NCBI GenBank assembly: GCA_015680685.1
Contig: MNCI01028264.1
Span: 139,474 to 203,473, forward strand
Source of the DNA: Gnetum montanum
Taxonomy: Eukaryota > Streptophyta > Gnetopsida > Gnetales > Gnetaceae
Length of the DNA stretch: 64,000 nucleotides
Direction: 5' to 3'
Shown: positions 33,271 through 44,589 of the stretch, one piece after another
How positions within the stretch are numbered: position 1 is the stretch's first letter
Layout: every line of letters starts with the position of its first letter
Made by a program: the position numbers and the translations under genes
Notes under the pieces: model-generated
Databases searched by the model: none
Seen by the model: the letters and a program-made list of their open reading frames with translations, nothing else
What the model was told of the DNA's origin: nothing

Positions 33271-36060
33271 ATGGCACCAAGACCTAAGCATCTATATGAA
33301 GGAGGATTTTTCCAATTAAGGGACAAGAGACCTAGAACTAGAATGGTCCAACAAGAACAACCCTAGGAGTAGGTAGCTAAAACCCATGCAATGGGACCTC
33401 TTTGGAAGGAGCCCAAAGTGGAATCTATTTGTCAGATTCCCCAAGTTGAAATAGAGCAATCCCATTAGGATGGGGCACCAAAACCAAGGTCAAACCTTGA
33501 GGTCACTTTGACTTAGGCCTACCTTAAGCAAATATAGTCTATGGATATCCAATGTTTAATTGTCCAAGAATTGAACTTTGGTACGTTCTTAAACTCTACC
33601 CCAGAAGATGTTAGAACACAACTATAGAGTTCTCCAATGTGACCCATCATTACTTCCAATGGGGAGTGGTACATGGGAGAGACATATCTATTCTAGAATA
33701 ATAGGTAGCTTGATGCCATTATAAAGATCAAGGACATCAATGTGTCCCACTCGGTGGAGGTCATATCTCAAGCCCTTGGATTGCCTAAAACTAGGACCAA
33801 TTTTGCAAAGATCTCAATGCAAGAGAATCCAAAGTTTAAAAAGGATTGGATCCAGCAATGCTATGGAGTGGACTGCAAGAAGTATGATGTAATCACAATA
33901 GTAGAATGTGCCTATTTTAAGATAGTGTCCTACTACCTCAATTTGAAAATAAGGCCAAGTAATGTGACAAATTTTTCATCCCGTGTGTTCATCACTCTAA
34001 GCGAGAAATTCCTTGTCAACCTTTCATACATGATCTATCTTGAGATAGAGAAGTGGTTCAATGAAAATAATTATTGAAGGAAGACACTTTCCTTTCTATG
34101 TCTCATCCAAAAATTATGCAAAAGAGGAAGAATAGCTTGCTATTCCAATTTATTACTCATAAATGCTCTTGTTGTCTCTTGGTTAGAATTGATGAAAGAC
34201 AAGGTTTATTCCATGATAAAGGAAGAGGAGTAGCCACCACTACCACCTACTCATAAAACAACCTCAAAGGCTCATGCTACCGTGGAGCACATGTAGAAAC
34301 TTTGTGAGAAACTCTTATAGTACCAGCAAGCTAATTTGAGTAGTGACCTATCTATCTATTGACCAGCCCTTAGTGACTTGAATGAGGTAACTCATACATA
34401 AGCTAGTTAGAGGACATGATGCTAAGCCTCTTTGCCCAAAGAATGTAGGCACCAATGCATTCAAATCTGAATGCCTGGGAGTTAATGATGTTCATTCCTA
34501 GACAATAACAATTTCCAAAAATCATTGGAAATACTACTACCTTCTTGGTATGCCTAGAGAAAGGAGATGGGACAACTATTTTGGTGGTGCAGCAGGAAGG
34601 ACAAGAAACAATGATCATGATGATGGCTCATAGAGTGGAAAAAGTTCTTAATGTTTCTACAACATTTGTGCCAGATAGTGCTACACTCAAAGATGTGTAG
34701 ACATCTACAAGAGTGGGCAATGGAAGATTCAGCATAGCCCAGCACAAGGAGTTGTTGGAATGATTGGTGGGAACTTTGGAACTAATTCTAGAGATATTTG
34801 ACCTTTTAAATGATATCACTACTATCCAGTTAGTGTTGTTGGAGGCTAAGAACAAGTATCTCATTTCCAATGCCCAACTTGAGACAACCACAAAGCAACA
34901 TTATCTTTTGGTTGTTGAAGTTTTGGAGTTAAGTGCTCACCTCGCTAATCCCACTATACTCACCTAGGCTATAACTAGGGATGAATATTTTTAGTAATTT
35001 TAGTTCAAACTTCAAGAGGCTAAGTATGCCAAGGAGTTGACAATCTTTAACTAGTCCTTAGTAGATGCCATAGTCTACAACATTCAGAAGGACTTATCAA
35101 AGGTTCATCAAGAGAATGCTATTTTGACCAAGGACAATCATCACTTACATAATGTTCATCTCTAGAAAAAGTAAATGGTTGAATACATGAGACAATAGTA
35201 GGAGTAGGTTACCAAGGTGACCATGGATTTAAGGAGGTTAGTAGTAAAAATCTGTAATCTCTTGATGAAGGAGGTCTATGCCCTTTGCTAGAAATCTACA
35301 ATTGAAATTATTGCCTGGAAGAATGAGGTCCTCAAATTTGAAAAGTTTAAGAACCACTATAGGGACTAGGTTGGCATGTAGAAGGAAATGAATGAAAAAC
35401 ATATTCAATTGATGAAGGCAAAGTTGAATGAGACCCTTTAATAACTCCAACAGGAAGGTGATGTATGGAAGTCCATCTTTGATGGATTGAATGAATAAGA
35501 TAAAGTAGAAATTTATCTCAAGGAGTTGTAGATTGAGGAGATGATATAAGGCATGAAGCTTACCAACCTTCAATGTGCAAACTTGGCAATTCTAACTACT
35601 AGAAGGCCACTGTTAGATTTGGAAAAGTAGGTGGCCAACTCATACCTATTGTACATGGTTGAGTTCAAGCATCATAAGTAGACAAGGTAGAAACTTAAGA
35701 TAGCAAATGCTAAACTCAAAGTTCTCCAACCATGCTTCATTGATTAAAGATTAATAGTTAAGAGCTTGTCCTGTAGGATGAATGACTAATAGGAACCACA
35801 AAATGCTATTAAGCTATTTAATATGGAACAAAAAATAATTCATAGCTTGGTTTGTCAATATGAAGGAGCTATTTCCTACAATGCCCTACCTATGGAATAC
35901 GCCCATATTAGTCCACATTGGTGATGCTACATGGACCATGTACAATCCCTAGAGTAAGGAGGAGAAGATGAAAGAATTGTTGGATGCTTTTTGTCTTCCA
36001 CAAATAGTTGTAACTGTAGCCGAATATCCATAACCATAGCCTAGACCATAACTATTGTGT
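33271..36060 (+). pseudogene. Element B extra ORF (Athila env-position protein), degenerate
   Basis: Starts at ATG 33,271 (MAPRPKHLYEGGFFQLRDKR). The five stops within its first 92 codons are all TAG. A conserved block at 33,730-34,070 reads KDWIQQCYGVDCKKYDV and CAYFKIVSYYLNLKIRP. From about 34,780 to 35,830 Leu/Lys/Glu-rich segments suggest coiled coil (LLNDITTIQLVLLEAKNKYL). Element C carries the same order at 52,290-55,150. By position it corresponds to the additional ORF of Athila-group elements. I see no signal peptide or clear membrane span, and function is unknown. Confidence 0.7.
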
Positions 36061-36338
36061 GGAGCATAGGTAGAAGAAGGTCCTTTAGTAGCTCAATAAC
36101 CTCCATTGCTTGCGATCATTTTCTTTTTCTCCTTATGTTTAAGCCACCAGAGGAGTTGTGCTATCACTTGTTTTTTCATGGTGTTTAATTTTGTTATCAT
36201 GAGCATCATTTTTTGTAATAAATTATTTATTTGAGTTAGTTAGTTAGTCAATAATTTCATACCTTTCCAAAATTTTGTAAGAAGTTTGATCCTCCTTTTA
36301 TTCACTTAAGAAAAATTTTTCATTTAGTTGTGGTAGTA

Positions 36339-37175
36339 TGATGAATCATCATTTATTTGTGTTGACAGGATCTAGTCAATGCGATTGTGTCGAAACATGG
36401 TTTGCTACGTCAAAGCATACACATTGACGTAGTGTTGTGTTTTACCTATATAAATGCATGAATGCACTACATTTATGGGATCTCAGCATTAGTTGCTAGC
36501 TAAACTCTATAAATTTTTCTTCCTAGAGTTAGAACATTTTCTAAGTGCTCGTAGTAGGAGTGAGAAGTATATGAATCTTTATTCAAGCACTAATGTACTT
36601 AAGCACCTTAGTGTGAATAATAATAAAGATGAGCTTTCTTCATAAACCTTGCAACACTTGGACTTAGCTTAATGTTTAATTTATGCATTTATTATTTATA
36701 CAATTTACTTTAATGCATTTAAGTAATTAATTCATAGTAATTGGTTAATGCACATAAGGACAACCACTTCAAGCATAATTTAATGCTTGGTAATCCTAGT
36801 AGTACTTATCCTTGGGAACCCAGTAGTATTGGAATGTGTTGAAGATGTGTATGGAAAGTGGAAAAGGATGCTTATGTTAGAATAAGCTAAGAATTAGTTA
36901 GTTATTATATTAATTAAACATTTAATTACTTTATTTTAGCACTTAGGGAAATTAAATGAAAAACATAAAAATGATAAAAATCATATGCCTTAGTTACACT
37001 TAACCATACCTTTTCACTTCACAAGTGAAACTAAGAAGACAATGATCATGTTTGTTAGATTCAGTACATAGACCTTGTGTGCTTAGAGAGCTAAAGTCTA
37101 TAGAATTTGACCAGATCACTTAGTAAATGCTAGTGATTCATATGGCTGGGAGTAGGGACTACTCGCTACTCATCA
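36339..37175 (+). repeat. Element B 3' LTR
   Basis: 837 bp from TGATGAATCATCATTTATT to GCTACTCATCA. A decayed purine-rich stretch (TAGTTGTGGTAGTA) precedes it. It is clearly diverged from the 5' LTR, so the insertion is old. Confidence 0.88.
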
Positions 37176-37179
37176 ATAG

Positions 37180-38320
37180 ATTTTTAGAATAGTTTGGTAT
37201 TTTTTAGAGTTGGTTTGGTTGAATATAATTAGTTTTATATTTTTTTTATTTCATGGATTTCATGTTCTTGTCAGAACTCAAAATAATTGAAATATAGGTA
37301 CATACCAAGATTTCTAAAAGTTTATAACTTAGTGATACCTATTAGAATTGAACTTATGACTTGAGGTTACGAGACCAAGACCTATTTCACTAGGCTAATA
37401 CATCATTCTTATGGAAGTTAGTTTGTTAGTATGATCTATTATGTTGTTAATTTCATAAGATGGGTAGGGGGTGCTGTATAGTACTTATGAATTTGATATT
37501 TATGGATTTGTTAGTAATTTATTGTTAGTTATTTTATAGTTGTTAAGGTATATGTTCTAATATCTATTTTATATTGTTTTTGAATGAAGGATTAGATGTT
37601 AAGGTGTGTTAATGTAAATATTTTCTTTCTATAGAGAATTTGAGTTAGTAATAGTATAGATATTGTTGGGTATTCACTATTGAAACATTAGAGGCTTAAG
37701 TATGTATGATAAAAAATAAAATTTTATTAGGATAAGGGGTATATAGTTTAGTTTTTATGGGGTATAGTTATTTTTTGGTGTTGGAATAAGGGGTATATCG
37801 TGTAGTTTATATAGGGGGTAGGAGAGACTTTTCTTTTTATTTCTTTTTAAAGAGAGATAATAGTTAGCATGTATCATATGTGGTGTTTTCTTATGAGAGG
37901 ATTATAGGCTCAAGATTATATATGGAGGGCCATGAACATTTTTTTAGAATACTTTAGTATAGTTAGTTTGGTCAAATAGAATCAATTTTATAGTTTTTTC
38001 TTATATCATAGATTATGTATTCAAGTTAGAGAAGTTAGATTGTTAGTAAAATATATTATGTTATTAATTCAGTAGGATGGGTGAGGGTTGCTCTATAGTT
38101 CTTAGGAATTTGATATGCTTTAGTGTTGATAGTAGTCAGGAAGTATTTGCTATATGTAATGTTTTTTTGTATTACAATTTGTACGATTATTACAAAAAAT
38201 TTTATTTGAAGGTGAAATTGTTATTGAATCAAATTAGTTTTTAATGAAGTATGTTAGGTAAGGTGCTATTGTTATCCTTGCCATGAATTCTCTCTTCTGT
38301 TAATTTTCTTTTTTATCTTT
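37180..38320 (+). repeat. Two degenerate long-period repeat units, right of element B
   Basis: A unit beginning TTTTTAGAATAGTTTGGTAT at about 37,182 recurs at about 37,944. Both continue into GAAGTTAG..TTGTTAGTA..AT.TATTATGTTGTTAATT and then GGATGGGT..GG..GCT.TATAGT.CTTA..AATTTGAT. A third, more diverged unit lies at 23,860-24,110, on the other side of element B. The period is about 0.6 kb once the SINE in the first unit is subtracted. Confidence 0.6.
37272..37403 (-). mobile_element. tRNA-derived SINE, copy 3
   Basis: Minus-strand member of the SINE family, with A-box-like TTAGCCTAGTG and B-box-like AAGTTCAATTC. The neighbouring repeat unit at about 38,010-38,030 lacks it, giving an empty site. 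Possible target duplications are TTCTTGT and TTCTTAT. Confidence 0.75.
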
Positions 38321-38324
38321 CTAC

Positions 38325-38640
38325 TTCTCTTTGTTTTATGTGTCCTTCTTGTTTACTCGTCTACCTCTTTTTTGCCATTGGTTTTGTGATTTATTTATTT
38401 TTGCTTATTACTTTTTTATCTAATAATTGCTAGTTATAGTAGTTTCTTGTAAATAGTTTGATTTTTTCCTATTTGCTTCTTACTACCTTTGTTCTATATT
38501 TGTTTTCATTATGCAGGGGTATATGTAGTTTAGTTCAAATGCTTTAGTAGGTAGTATTATCTTTTTTTGGTTTGTTTTGTTTTGTTGACTATTTTTTAAT
38601 ATATTTTTAGTAAGTGGTATACAAAAGTTAGTATTATGGG
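38325..38640 (+). repeat. Copy of the 22.9-23.2 kb repeat
   Basis: Matches 22,900-23,160 in order (TTTGTTTTATGTGTC, TTCTTGTTTACTCGT, TAATTGCTAGTTATAG, GTAAATAGTTTGATT) and is cut by the assembly gap. The pair flanks element B in direct orientation and may be terminal repeats of an older host element. Confidence 0.5.
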
Positions 38641-38642
38641 GG

Positions 38643-39140
38643 NNNNNNNNNNNNNNNNNNNNNNNNNNNNNNNNNNNNNNNNNNNNNNNNNNNNNNNNNN
38701 NNNNNNNNNNNNNNNNNNNNNNNNNNNNNNNNNNNNNNNNNNNNNNNNNNNNNNNNNNNNNNNNNNNNNNNNNNNNNNNNNNNNNNNNNNNNNNNNNNNN
38801 NNNNNNNNNNNNNNNNNNNNNNNNNNNNNNNNNNNNNNNNNNNNNNNNNNNNNNNNNNNNNNNNNNNNNNNNNNNNNNNNNNNNNNNNNNNNNNNNNNNN
38901 NNNNNNNNNNNNNNNNNNNNNNNNNNNNNNNNNNNNNNNNNNNNNNNNNNNNNNNNNNNNNNNNNNNNNNNNNNNNNNNNNNNNNNNNNNNNNNNNNNNN
39001 NNNNNNNNNNNNNNNNNNNNNNNNNNNNNNNNNNNNNNNNNNNNNNNNNNNNNNNNNNNNNNNNNNNNNNNNNNNNNNNNNNNNNNNNNNNNNNNNNNNN
39101 NNNNNNNNNNNNNNNNNNNNNNNNNNNNNNNNNNNNNNNN
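38643..39140. other. Assembly gap (498 N)
   Basis: Unresolved bases, preceded by five G. Open frames spanning it are artefacts. Confidence 0.99.
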
Positions 39141-39236
39141 AAATAGTAAAAAGAAATGTTTTGATATCATTAATGAGAAAATAATTTTACATATTTATTG
39201 CTTGCATTTTTGCAACTTTACATTCGGTAGCAGAGC
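39141..39236 (+). mobile_element. LTR end and initiator-Met-type primer-binding site
   Basis: TTTTTGCAACTTTACA (ending 39,222) is followed by TTCGGTAGCAGAGCTT. CGGTAGCAGAGC matches the TGGTATCAGAGC primer-binding site at 10 of 12 bases. Most of this LTR lies in the gap. I could not identify its gag downstream. Confidence 0.5.
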
Positions 39237-41600
39237 TTTTTTAGAATGTTATTCTCAAGCTATTGAAGTCTAGGTTCTTCTATTTTCCATCATTTTATGT
39301 TTACATCTATTGTAATCATTGAGTATATTTTGAAATTAAAAGGAGAAAAAATTATTGTGATTCAAGGGATTTGACTCTTGATATTGCTTCAAATGTAAGT
39401 CTTGCTATCTCTAGTGTTCCAATGTTTATAGTAGTAACTAATAATGTTAATTCCTATGATTTGTGTATTGTCATGTCCTAAGTTAACCTGAGTGGTAGTT
39501 GTTTGAATCCACCATGTTCAATAGGAGGAATTAGAATCTATTGAATGCTTCATTCAACAAATGATTAGTGAAGAAATGATATTAGGCTTTAGTATGTCTA
39601 AAGACCTATAGGATTTATTGTACACATAGTACATTTTCATGAAAAATGAAGATAGACTCTACAAATTGGCCAAGCATTAATGGAGCATTAAAAATAAATC
39701 ATATAGGCTTAGTCATAGTGTAATAAAGAAATACATGTAACTCATCCTCAAGGGTTCCTAATCTGTACAACCTACAAATACATTTTTCTTAAGTTAAATT
39801 CATCTTCCACTTTCAATTATAAGATGATGAGAGCTTAAGCAAAGCTTGTCGATAGCATTTCAATACTTGATGTGAATAAGGGTTGAGAGATAGTGAGCTT
39901 CTACATCTAGTTTATTTGATCTAATGTGGTGTAAATAGAGTTGCCTCTTACCTTCCAAATTAGTCTGCATGTGTGTTAAACCCTTTTTCTTAAGTAGTAG
40001 GTGGAGATGCTTAGGATTTTTCTACATGTCCTCCCAAGAGATATTCTTCTTTTCTTTTTTGCAACCATTGCATCCCTTGAAAGTACCAATCATAGTGTTG
40101 CAAATCCTTAAGAACCACATTAGAAAGTTTTTATTACCTTTAGATATGCAAGCTATGAGTGTATATAATGAATTGGCATAAGGTTCTACTTCTAAAGGTA
40201 ATAAATCATATTCACATATTAACATTATGTAAAGTATTTACATCTCCACTTTTAACTCATTAAGAAGAAAATTTTTTTACAATCTTTCAAATGATTAGTA
40301 ATGATAAATCTAAATTGTAATTGTCATTTTTAATTTGATTTTATTGTTAAGTAACATAAACTCTTTTTTCCCAAGCTCTTGAAAATGGATAGTTTCATAT
40401 CTATTCTTTAAATATAGAAAATTCAATTAATGGATACTTTAGTAGCTCAAATGGTTTTTTTTCCTCATCGTTCATTATATTAATAATTGTCCTAGTTGTT
40501 CCATTGACTAATCTTGTAGGTATATTTAAATTTTTAGTTGAATGTTTTTTTAAATTCTTCCAACTAGCTTTTACAAAAAGTAAAGTATTTTTTGATTATA
40601 CAAGTTAACTTTTTCATTTACCGAAAATAGATGAATTGAGTTTTGGAAGTCTAGTAATATTTAAGATCTATTCATTAAGATTTCCTAGTCATCTTTTTCA
40701 AAAATTCTATTTTTGATGTTTTATAGAATTTTTTGGAATTATACATTTTATTTATTCTTATAGATAGCTTCAAAAGTGGTAGCTATGTTGAACATGTTCC
40801 TTAACTCCATTCCTATTGCATTTATAATATATGATGATTTATTTTTCATAGGAGGTAATTGTGCAAGATCTTCGATTAAGATGATAGTTTTCCTCCAAAA
40901 GGTTCCTATAGAATTACATAAGATATTTTAAGTATTGGAATGAGAATAATACTATAATTATAAGTATTATTATATAAAAAAGGCTTGTAAATAGAAAGCA
41001 ACATTTTTCATATCTTTTATGAGTTCCCTCTTCATTTATATTTTGGTTTTCCATCTTAATCTTTATAGAGAACAAATTATTGTAGTTGCAATGACTAAGA
41101 AACATTACACCTAGTATTGGTATGATGCTAATAATGTTAATGTAAGGATTTTTTTTATTGAACCTTATCATGATTAATTTTAGAATTATTTTATTCAATT
41201 TCTTGAAATTACCTTTGATTTTTAGTATGAGTTAATTCACTCCAAGGTAAAGTGTTATCTTAATATTAAGTGGTACTTTCTATAAATTTTCTCATTATGC
41301 ATTTTCTTTATCTATATTTTACCATTGCTTTTTTATGCTATGGAAGAAAATAAACAAGTATTAATAAATTTATGTTGTTTTTACTTCAAATATAGTAAAC
41401 CAAATAATTGAATTTTTATTTGCATTTTTTATCACAAGCTACATCGTTCTCATTTGCAATTAGTCATTGGTACTCATGATTCAAGTTTGTTTTACTTGAT
41501 TCACTTTTAGACGATTTGTTGACATAATGAGTACTAGAAGATTGATTGTCAGACTCAATATTTGGAGAATTTCACATAGCTATGTTATTATTGTCCTTAG
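39237..41600. other. Retroelement-derived spacer, no readable gene
   Basis: AT-rich sequence without a frame I can assign. A 67-codon minus-strand frame at 40,022-40,225 (GTFKGCNGCKKEKK) is protein-like but unrecognised. It may belong to the far end of the element D gag region or to the element whose PBS is at 39,225. Confidence 0.3.
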
Positions 41601-42640
41601 AATCAATTAATTTAGTATCATGATCTCTGTATTTTCTATTCTTTCTTTCCTCTCTAATCTTAACTTTAGCTAGTGCTTTTACTAGCATGACTATTTTGTT
41701 GGATAGTTCCTTCTTAATGAAGAGTCTAGAAAATGAAGGAACTATCCAACAAAATAGTTAGTAGAGTCCGCATTTCATTTTCTAGACTCTTCATTTTCTT
41801 GTCTCAATCTTTGCTAGTAGTAAGAGGTAATGCTTTAAGCTTAGCTATATTTTGTATAGTAACTAATGCTTTTTGCTCACTCTTTGGCATTTGAATAATG
41901 TCTTCATTAGCCAAGTTTAATGGGTTTTCTAACTAAACCACTTTGCTGAAGAAATCATTCAAATTCAAAATATTTGGGATCCTTCTTAAGCAAATTGAAA
42001 TGTCTGTATTAATAGCATTTTAATATGTATCACTAAGCATTTCATCTAAGGGTTTATATTGATTTTGGAAAAATAAAAAATTTGCTAGAATTTAATATTA
42101 AATTTCCTAACTAATTCTTTAGATCCTTGTTTAGCTTCAACTAATTGATAGTATAATTGTTGTTGGTTAATTTGATTGTCAAACTAAGCTAAGAATAAAA
42201 ATTTCATGTCATCCTAGCTTGTCATGCTATTGTTTGGCAAGTTAGATTACCAAATTCAAGTCATGTCTCTTTTGTTTGCTACAAATAGTCTACAAGATTG
42301 GTCATGATGTTGGACATTTACATGTACTAAAGCTAACTTAAACAAATGAACATATTTTTCTAGCTAAGTAAGATTTGCTATGGATATAAGACTTTACCTT
42401 AGTGATACCATTATTATTTGGGAATCTTAGTGATGTGGCTTCTTGCCAAGGATTTGTTCGTGGTGGATCTGCCATTCTATTGAAACATCTTCTAGTTGTT
42501 GAACTCTTGAAATTCCCTTGCCTTATCTTAAAGACTGGTAAGAAAAATAGAAGAGGTGATCTACTAGATCTTTTAGTTTTTATCCCACTACATGTTTTTG
42601 ATTCTAAAATCTTTTCTTTCTATTTTTCTGATTAATAAAA
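41600..42640 (-). pseudogene. Element D gag, degenerate
   Basis: On the minus strand near 42,240-42,070 the reading is DDMKFLFLA, then a TAG, then FDNQINQQQLYYQLVEAKQG and KELVRKFNIKF, the helical gag domain of plant gypsy elements. Premature stops fall where Trp (S*DDM) and Gln (LA*FD, KF*QIF) are expected. Further upstream (42,635-42,400) the reading includes WQEATSLRFPNNN. No pol follows, so the element is truncated or lies partly in the gap. Confidence 0.6.
41691..41795. repeat. Two interleaved perfect inverted repeats
   Basis: Arms 41,691-41,713 and 41,735-41,757 are perfect 23-bp reverse complements (core TTGTTGGATAGTTCC / GGAACTATCCAACAA). Arms 41,716-41,736 and 41,775-41,795 are perfect 21-bp reverse complements (core AGAGTCTAGA). 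The second left arm occupies the loop of the first pair. Confidence 0.9.
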
Positions 42641-42732
42641 AATATTATGCTTAGAGAATTTCTTAGTGCTTTTAAATTCTTCAAATTTACCAAGTTCTTG
42701 AGTCATGGAAAAAATAGTAGCTAATTAGTTAT

Positions 42733-42748
42733 CTTCCTTCTAGTGCCA
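42733..42748 (-). other. Element D primer-binding site
   Basis: Minus strand TGGCACTAGAAGGAAG sits between the presumed LTR edge (about 42,760) and gag. It begins with TGG, as a primer-binding site should, and matches the site of element A. Confidence 0.6.
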
Positions 42749-42759
42749 AAAAGAACTAC

Positions 42760-43082
42760 TGGTGACTACTTTGGATTACTAGTGTTTCCCTATGATTTTT
42801 CTATTAAGAAGAAATAGATAGTGGGTAAAATCTCTATTTATTAGCAACATTTATTTGCTTCTTGTGATGAAAATCAAAAGAATGAGGGTTCTTTAAAACT
42901 TTATTTTAAGTATTTGCTGGTCTCTAGAAAATACCAAGGCTAAGATACCTTCAAAGAAACCTAGTGGTTATAGAGAAACTATGTGCTTTTGGTTAACTTA
43001 AACTTTAAAATTTCACAATATTACATCTTGAGAGTTAAATGGCTAATTGTAATTTTATCAAATGTACATCCCCTTTTACTTT
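42760..43082 (-). repeat. Presumed element D LTR, left part, cut by element C
   Basis: Non-coding sequence on the LTR side of the primer-binding site, ending at the insertion point of element C. The rest should continue at 56,200. This is inferred from the PBS position and the nested insertion; the second LTR was not found. Confidence 0.45.
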
Positions 43083-43922
43083 TGATGAGTTGTCATAGTT
43101 GGGCCGTGTTGATGGGATATCATCAACACAACCTCATTGACGGGATCTCATTGATGTGATCTCATCAACATAGGGTTTGACACGTTGATGTGTACTTGTC
43201 AATGTGGCATCCTATTTTCACCTATAAATATGCACCTACTTGTTTCATTTATGGTAATCTTTGAGTACTTGTAGTGAAGCTCTTGTAGGTTTTCCCTTTG
43301 TAAGTTAAAATATTTTTTAAGTGCCCACATTAGAAGTCAAGAAAGTGTATGGATCTTTCTTTGAGCATAGATGTACCTAAGCACCTTAGTGTGAATGACA
43401 ATAAAGATGAGCTTTTATGATCAAACATTGCAACACTTGGAATAGATTAATTATTTTCTTATAAATTTAATATTTATGCAATTTACTTTAATGTTTATAA
43501 GTAATTAATTAATGTTGATTAAATAGAAAACATAAACATTACCACTTTAAGCATATGTTTAATGCTTGGTAATCTAGTAGCACTATAACATGTTCAAGAT
43601 GTATATGGAAAGTGAGAATGGATGCCTATGTTAGGATTAGTTAAAAATTAGCTAGTTATTAGATTAATTAAGAATTTGATTACTTTATTCTTGTTCTTAG
43701 ATGAATTAATTCATAAAATGATAAAAATGATATGCCTCAATTACATTTAACCATACACTTGCATTTCAAAAGTGGAACTAGGAAGACAACGATTTCAATG
43801 ATTAGATTCACTCCCTAGAATGAATGTACTTAGAAACCTACAGTATGCAAAATTTGACTAAATCTCTTAGTGGAAACTAGTAATTTCTATGGTTGGGCAT
43901 AGGGTATACTCACTACTAATCA
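43083..43922 (+). repeat. Element C 5' LTR
   Basis: 840 bp from TGATGAGTTGTCATAG to CACTACTAATCA. The U3 holds palindromic GTTGATGGGATATCATCAAC and related GATCTCATCAAC copies (43,107-43,200). A TATA box CTATAAATA follows at 43,222-43,230. Confidence 0.85.
43107..43230 (+). promoter_or_regulatory. Element C U3 palindromic repeats and TATA box
   Basis: Copies of TTGATGNGATNTCATCAAC and CATTGACGGGATCTCATTG are followed by GTTGATGTG, GTCAATGTGG and CCTATAAATATGCACC. The near-palindromes look like dimeric binding sites. The 3' LTR keeps shorter versions (CGTTGATGGGATTTCG) and CCTATAAATGTGC (55,498). Confidence 0.6.
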
Positions 43923-43942
43923 TTGGTGCCATTGTTAGGGAC
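43923..43942 (+). other. Element C primer-binding site
   Basis: TTGGTGCCATTGTTAGGGAC lies directly after the 5' LTR. The equivalent site of element B reads TAGGCATCATTACTGTGGAC. Both look like decayed TTGGCGCCGTTGCCGGGGA. Confidence 0.65.
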
Positions 43943-44589
43943 TTTAGTTAGCTATGAGTGCTATCTAGGACATGGTGAAAATTATTCAACATCATTAGAG
44001 TGAACTTTAAAGCTACAATCATTCTCAGTAATAATAATATTAAAAGCACACTATTATTTTTTTTCCAATCTAAAATGTCTTCTTTTAATATGGAAGATTC
44101 TCTACTGAAGTTCAAGCATACATTCAATCGACAAAGAAATCAAAGGTCAAATAAGCAAGTGCCCCAATAATGCAAAGTGGTATATACTCATCAAAATGAG
44201 TATGTGTTAGACTTCACCTTCATCCAACATTATGATGAACATATGTGGTGAAGGAACATGGAGGAAAACATTGTGTTGTCACCTAATCGATCAGTTCTTG
44301 TGATGTTACTTCAAAATCTTATGAGGCTGCACATCCAAGGGCTTCATGTTAAATAAATTATGTAGGACCATGACTCTAGGGATTTACCATCTCACTAAGG
44401 CATAATGAAAATGAGATTGGTAATAGAAGAGGCACTATGAAGCTTCAGATTATAAATGCTTCAATTACCCCTTGTTCTTGCTAGTCCAAAAAGATATTGA
44501 AGATCCCTTCTCTAGGGATTCTCAATTCACTAACTCTTCTCCCCTTAGTTTCAATGAAGGGGACTTGAACTAGAACTTATAGTCCACTG

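Larger units (their letters stand above)
24193..37175 (+). mobile_element. Element B: Athila-type Ty3/gypsy retrotransposon, degenerate
   Basis: A 13.0-kb element with LTRs TGATGA...TCATCA at 24193-25003 and 36339-37175. Probable target duplications are ATAGG (24188-24192) and ATAGA (37176-37180). The order is gag, protease, RT, RNase H, integrase, then a 2-kb spacer and an extra ORF before the 3' LTR. The RT (FWDGYSHYNKI) and the integrase end (DALWAYYFTWKLPIGYSPYG reading) are of the Athila/Tat branch, which is known for an additional ORF after pol. All frames contain stops, mostly TAG. Element C is a close relative with the same plan. Confidence 0.9.

Noticed and set aside
38634-39184. Frames of about 180 codons on both strands
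   Set aside because: Almost entirely N bases.
41691-41795. Miniature inverted-repeat transposon
   Set aside because: No target duplication, arms interleaved instead of terminal, and the sequence is internal to gag.
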